Of a stretch of 6,250 nucleotides of DNA, positions 4,593 to 6,250 are shown piece by piece. A program made the position numbers and the translations under genes. Within the stretch, counting starts at the first letter, position 1; every line of letters starts with the position of its first letter. The notes under the pieces are model-generated. The model made no database searches and was not told the DNA's origin. It was given only the letters and a program-made list of their open reading frames with translations. Source of the stretch: Phycisphaerae bacterium (GTDB taxonomy: Bacteria > Planctomycetota > Phycisphaerae > Phycisphaerales > SM1A02); assembly GCA_018663565.1 (NCBI GenBank), contig JABJQE010000150.1:1-6250 (forward strand). The letters run 5' to 3'.

Positions 4593-6250
4593 TGGTGAGA
4601 CTCCGTATGGACATGTCCGGTTGGAACGCCGCAGCAGCCACGGTGATCGTCAACAGATTCGTATGGGTTCATTGCCCATGCTGGTTCAGCGGAATTTTCC
4701 TCATCGGCATCTTCAGCCGTGGCGAGTTCGGGCGGGGCGCCAAGACTCTCGTGAAGCACAAGGGTGACGAGGCGTGTGCGTTCGTGGGCATCTCGTTCGG
4801 CAAGCCTCGCATCTTCATCGCGGTCGTAGAACCGAGCGCCATCAATCCAGGTTTGCATGCAGAGGCTGTATGAATCAAGTGGGTCGCGGTTCCACACCGC
4901 AAAGTCCGCATCCTTGCCGGCTTCAAGCGAGCCGGTGTGATCGTCAATATGCAGTTGAATGGCTGGATTGAGCGTCACGAATTTGATCGCTTCTTCAGGG
5001 GGAAGTTTGCCAAACCGAACGGCTTTGGCCGCCTCGTCATTCATACGTGTTGCGAGTTCGCCGTCGTCTGAGTTGAATGACACTACGACGCCTTGCTCGT
5101 GCATGATGGCGCCATTCCAGGGAATAGCATCCATGACCTCAATCTTATAGGCCCACCAGTCGCTAAAGGAACTCGCTCCGCACCCGTGCGCCGCGATGTC
5201 GTCAGCAACCTTGTACCCCTCAAGGATGTGTTGCAACGTGCCAATCGTGATGCCGAATTCTTCGCATGTGCGAAGCAAGGCAAGGATTTCATCTTGGCGA
5301 TATGAGTGGCAGTGAATCAACCGTTCGCCCGCAAGAATTTCGGCCAGCGTGTCGAGTTCGTAGTCACGCCGTGGCGTAATCTTCTTGGCCTGCTCTTCGG
5401 GGGTCAAGGCGTGCCATCGATCCCAGCGTGCGGCGTAAGATTGGGCCTCGGCAAGACGATCGCGAATGAATGCTTCAACGCCCATGCGAGTGTCTGGGTA
5501 TCGACCGCTGCTTCGCTTTACGTTTTCTCCAAGGGCAAACTTGATGCCTGCCGGTGCCTTCTTGTTTGGGAAGTCTCGGGCCGGTTGCCCCCAGCGGATC
5601 TTGACGACACTATTCCGCCCGCCGATTGGGTTGGCTGATCCGTGCAATTGATTGGCGCCAGTCAGTCCACCGGCAAGCTGGCGATACCAGTTCATATCGT
5701 CACCAGCGACTACGTCGCCGATGCCGACCTCGGCCGTGCAGGCTTGATTGAATTCGTTGACGCCACCATCGATACCAGTGTGGCTGTGGCAGTCGATCAG
5801 TCCTGGCGTGATATGCATGCCGGTTGCGTCGACGACACGGTCTGTTGTTACGGGTGCGGCATCCATGGAGCCGGCGTACACAATGCGGCCGTCTTGAATG
5901 ACTAGGCAGCCATCTTCAACGATCCCCACATCGCCGGCAGTCCAAAGTGTGGCATGCTCAAACCGGACATTGTCTGGAGTAACTGCAGTCGTGCGGCCGC
6001 GGGCACCGAGCGGGTACGCGATATGTTCTGGTATTCCAGTCCATCGCACATCGGCTTCTTCCTCGTCATCTTCATCCGTTTCGGCCGAACGTGTGGCAGA
6101 GAAGGTGGCTTCGCCCATTGGGCTGATGGCCGTGCCATCAATGGTGTTGCCATCGACATGTCCTGCAACGCTGAACTGCCCGCCCATTGGGTCACTGCTG
6201 GCGAAGGTGAGCGAACCGGAATCTGCATCCCATGTGCCGGTGCCGAGTGG
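4589..6250 (-). CDS. Large amidohydrolase, metal-dependent (N-terminus outside the window)
   Basis: 553 residues are visible and the frame is open to the window edge, so the start and any signal peptide lie beyond it. An ATG at 6187 is internal, since the reading continues upstream as coding-like sequence (LGTGTWDADSGSLTF). Visible order: a beta-rich tail of an upstream domain, an acidic linker (DEDDEEEAD), the small domain (ATLWTAGDVGIVEDGCLVIQ), then the barrel. Metal-ligand motifs are all present: PGLIDCHSHTG (HxH, codons at 5788-5780), LIHCHS (strand 5), GTLQHILEGYK (strand 6) and SFNSDDGE with the strand-8 aspartate. Further family features are GGLTGANQLHGSANPIGG, IKFALGEN and SLEAGKDADFAVW. 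It should hydrolyse a cyclic amide, peptide or related bond, but the substrate cannot be told. The C-terminus carries an unusual Cys/His tail (HRGCCGVPTGHVHTESHQ). It is followed by its degenerate paralogue with a 4-base overlap. Confidence 0.92.
   Translation of the reverse strand, partial: PLGTGTWDADSGSLTFASSDPMGGQFSVAGHVDGNTIDGTAISPMGEATFSATRSAETDEDDEEEADVRWTGIPEHIAYPLGARGRTTAVTPDNVRFEHATLWTAGDVGIVEDGCLVIQDGRIVYAGSMDAAPVTTDRVVDATGMHITPGLIDCHSHTGIDGGVNEFNQACTAEVGIGDVVAGDDMNWYRQLAGGLTGANQLHGSANPIGGRNSVVKIRWGQPARDFPNKKAPAGIKFALGENVKRSSGRYPDTRMGVEAFIRDRLAEAQSYAARWDRWHALTPEEQAKKITPRRDYELDTLAEILAGERLIHCHSYRQDEILALLRTCEEFGITIGTLQHILEGYKVADDIAAHGCGASSFSDWWAYKIEVMDAIPWNGAIMHEQGVVVSFNSDDGELATRMNDEAAKAVRFGKLPPEEAIKFVTLNPAIQLHIDDHTGSLEAGKDADFAVWNRDPLDSYSLCMQTWIDGARFYDRDEDARLAERDAHERTRLVTLVLHESLGAPPELATAEDADEENSAEPAWAMNPYESVDDHRGCCGVPTGHVHTESHQ

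Noticed and set aside
1..6250. CRISPR array, tRNA/rRNA genes, insertion sequences or prophage genes
   Set aside because: I saw no regularly spaced direct repeats, no tRNA-like cloverleaf or rRNA sequence, no transposase motifs or terminal inverted repeats, and no phage-like proteins.

Overview
The window looks like a chromosomal segment from a planctomycete, most likely the Phycisphaerae side of the phylum. The evidence is paired dockerin-type repeats of the form DxNGDGVVNxxDLLxxLGxWGPC at the end of an exported protein, a short sorting tail (VPGPAS, a hydrophobic stretch, RRRR) on another, and a tandem pair of large amidohydrolases. These are lineage-typical features, not proof. Nearly everything encoded here appears to be exported or attached to the cell envelope.

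Layout. Bases 1-533 (+) hold the 3' end of a gene for a dockerin-tailed protein whose reading frame appears broken. It converges, with a 24-base gap, on an intact dockerin protein gene (558-1592, -). A 159-base divergent spacer carries candidate promoters and an inverted repeat, then a small glycine-zipper/coiled-coil lipoprotein gene runs on the + strand (1752-2111). From there to the right end all genes are on the - strand. In transcription order they are: a large amidohydrolase running in from beyond the window (6250 to 4589), a second amidohydrolase overlapping it by ATGA (4592 to 3306), a cobalamin riboswitch (about 3241 to 3066), an exported protein with a PEP-CTERM-like tail (3024 to 2464), and a broken VOC/glyoxalase-fold gene (2408 to 2182).

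The most interesting unit is the riboswitch with its exported protein. The RNA has a P1 helix joining its ends, the GCCGGAAGACCTGCC signature at its 3' side and a GCTGCC-type core. It is followed by a hairpin that ends one base before the Shine-Dalgarno sequence. The controlled gene is not a biosynthesis or TonB-transporter gene but a small anchored surface protein. Its layout loosely recalls the DUF4430/transcobalamin C-terminal-like fold, so a cobalamin-capture role at the surface is a reasonable hypothesis.

The two amidohydrolases are translationally coupled. The upstream one keeps all expected metal-ligand motifs, while the downstream one keeps the family frame but has lost the HxH motif and the other ligands, so it is probably a non-catalytic partner. 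Two genes (the left-end dockerin gene and the VOC gene) show frame breaks. Whether these are real decay or assembly indels cannot be settled from the sequence alone.
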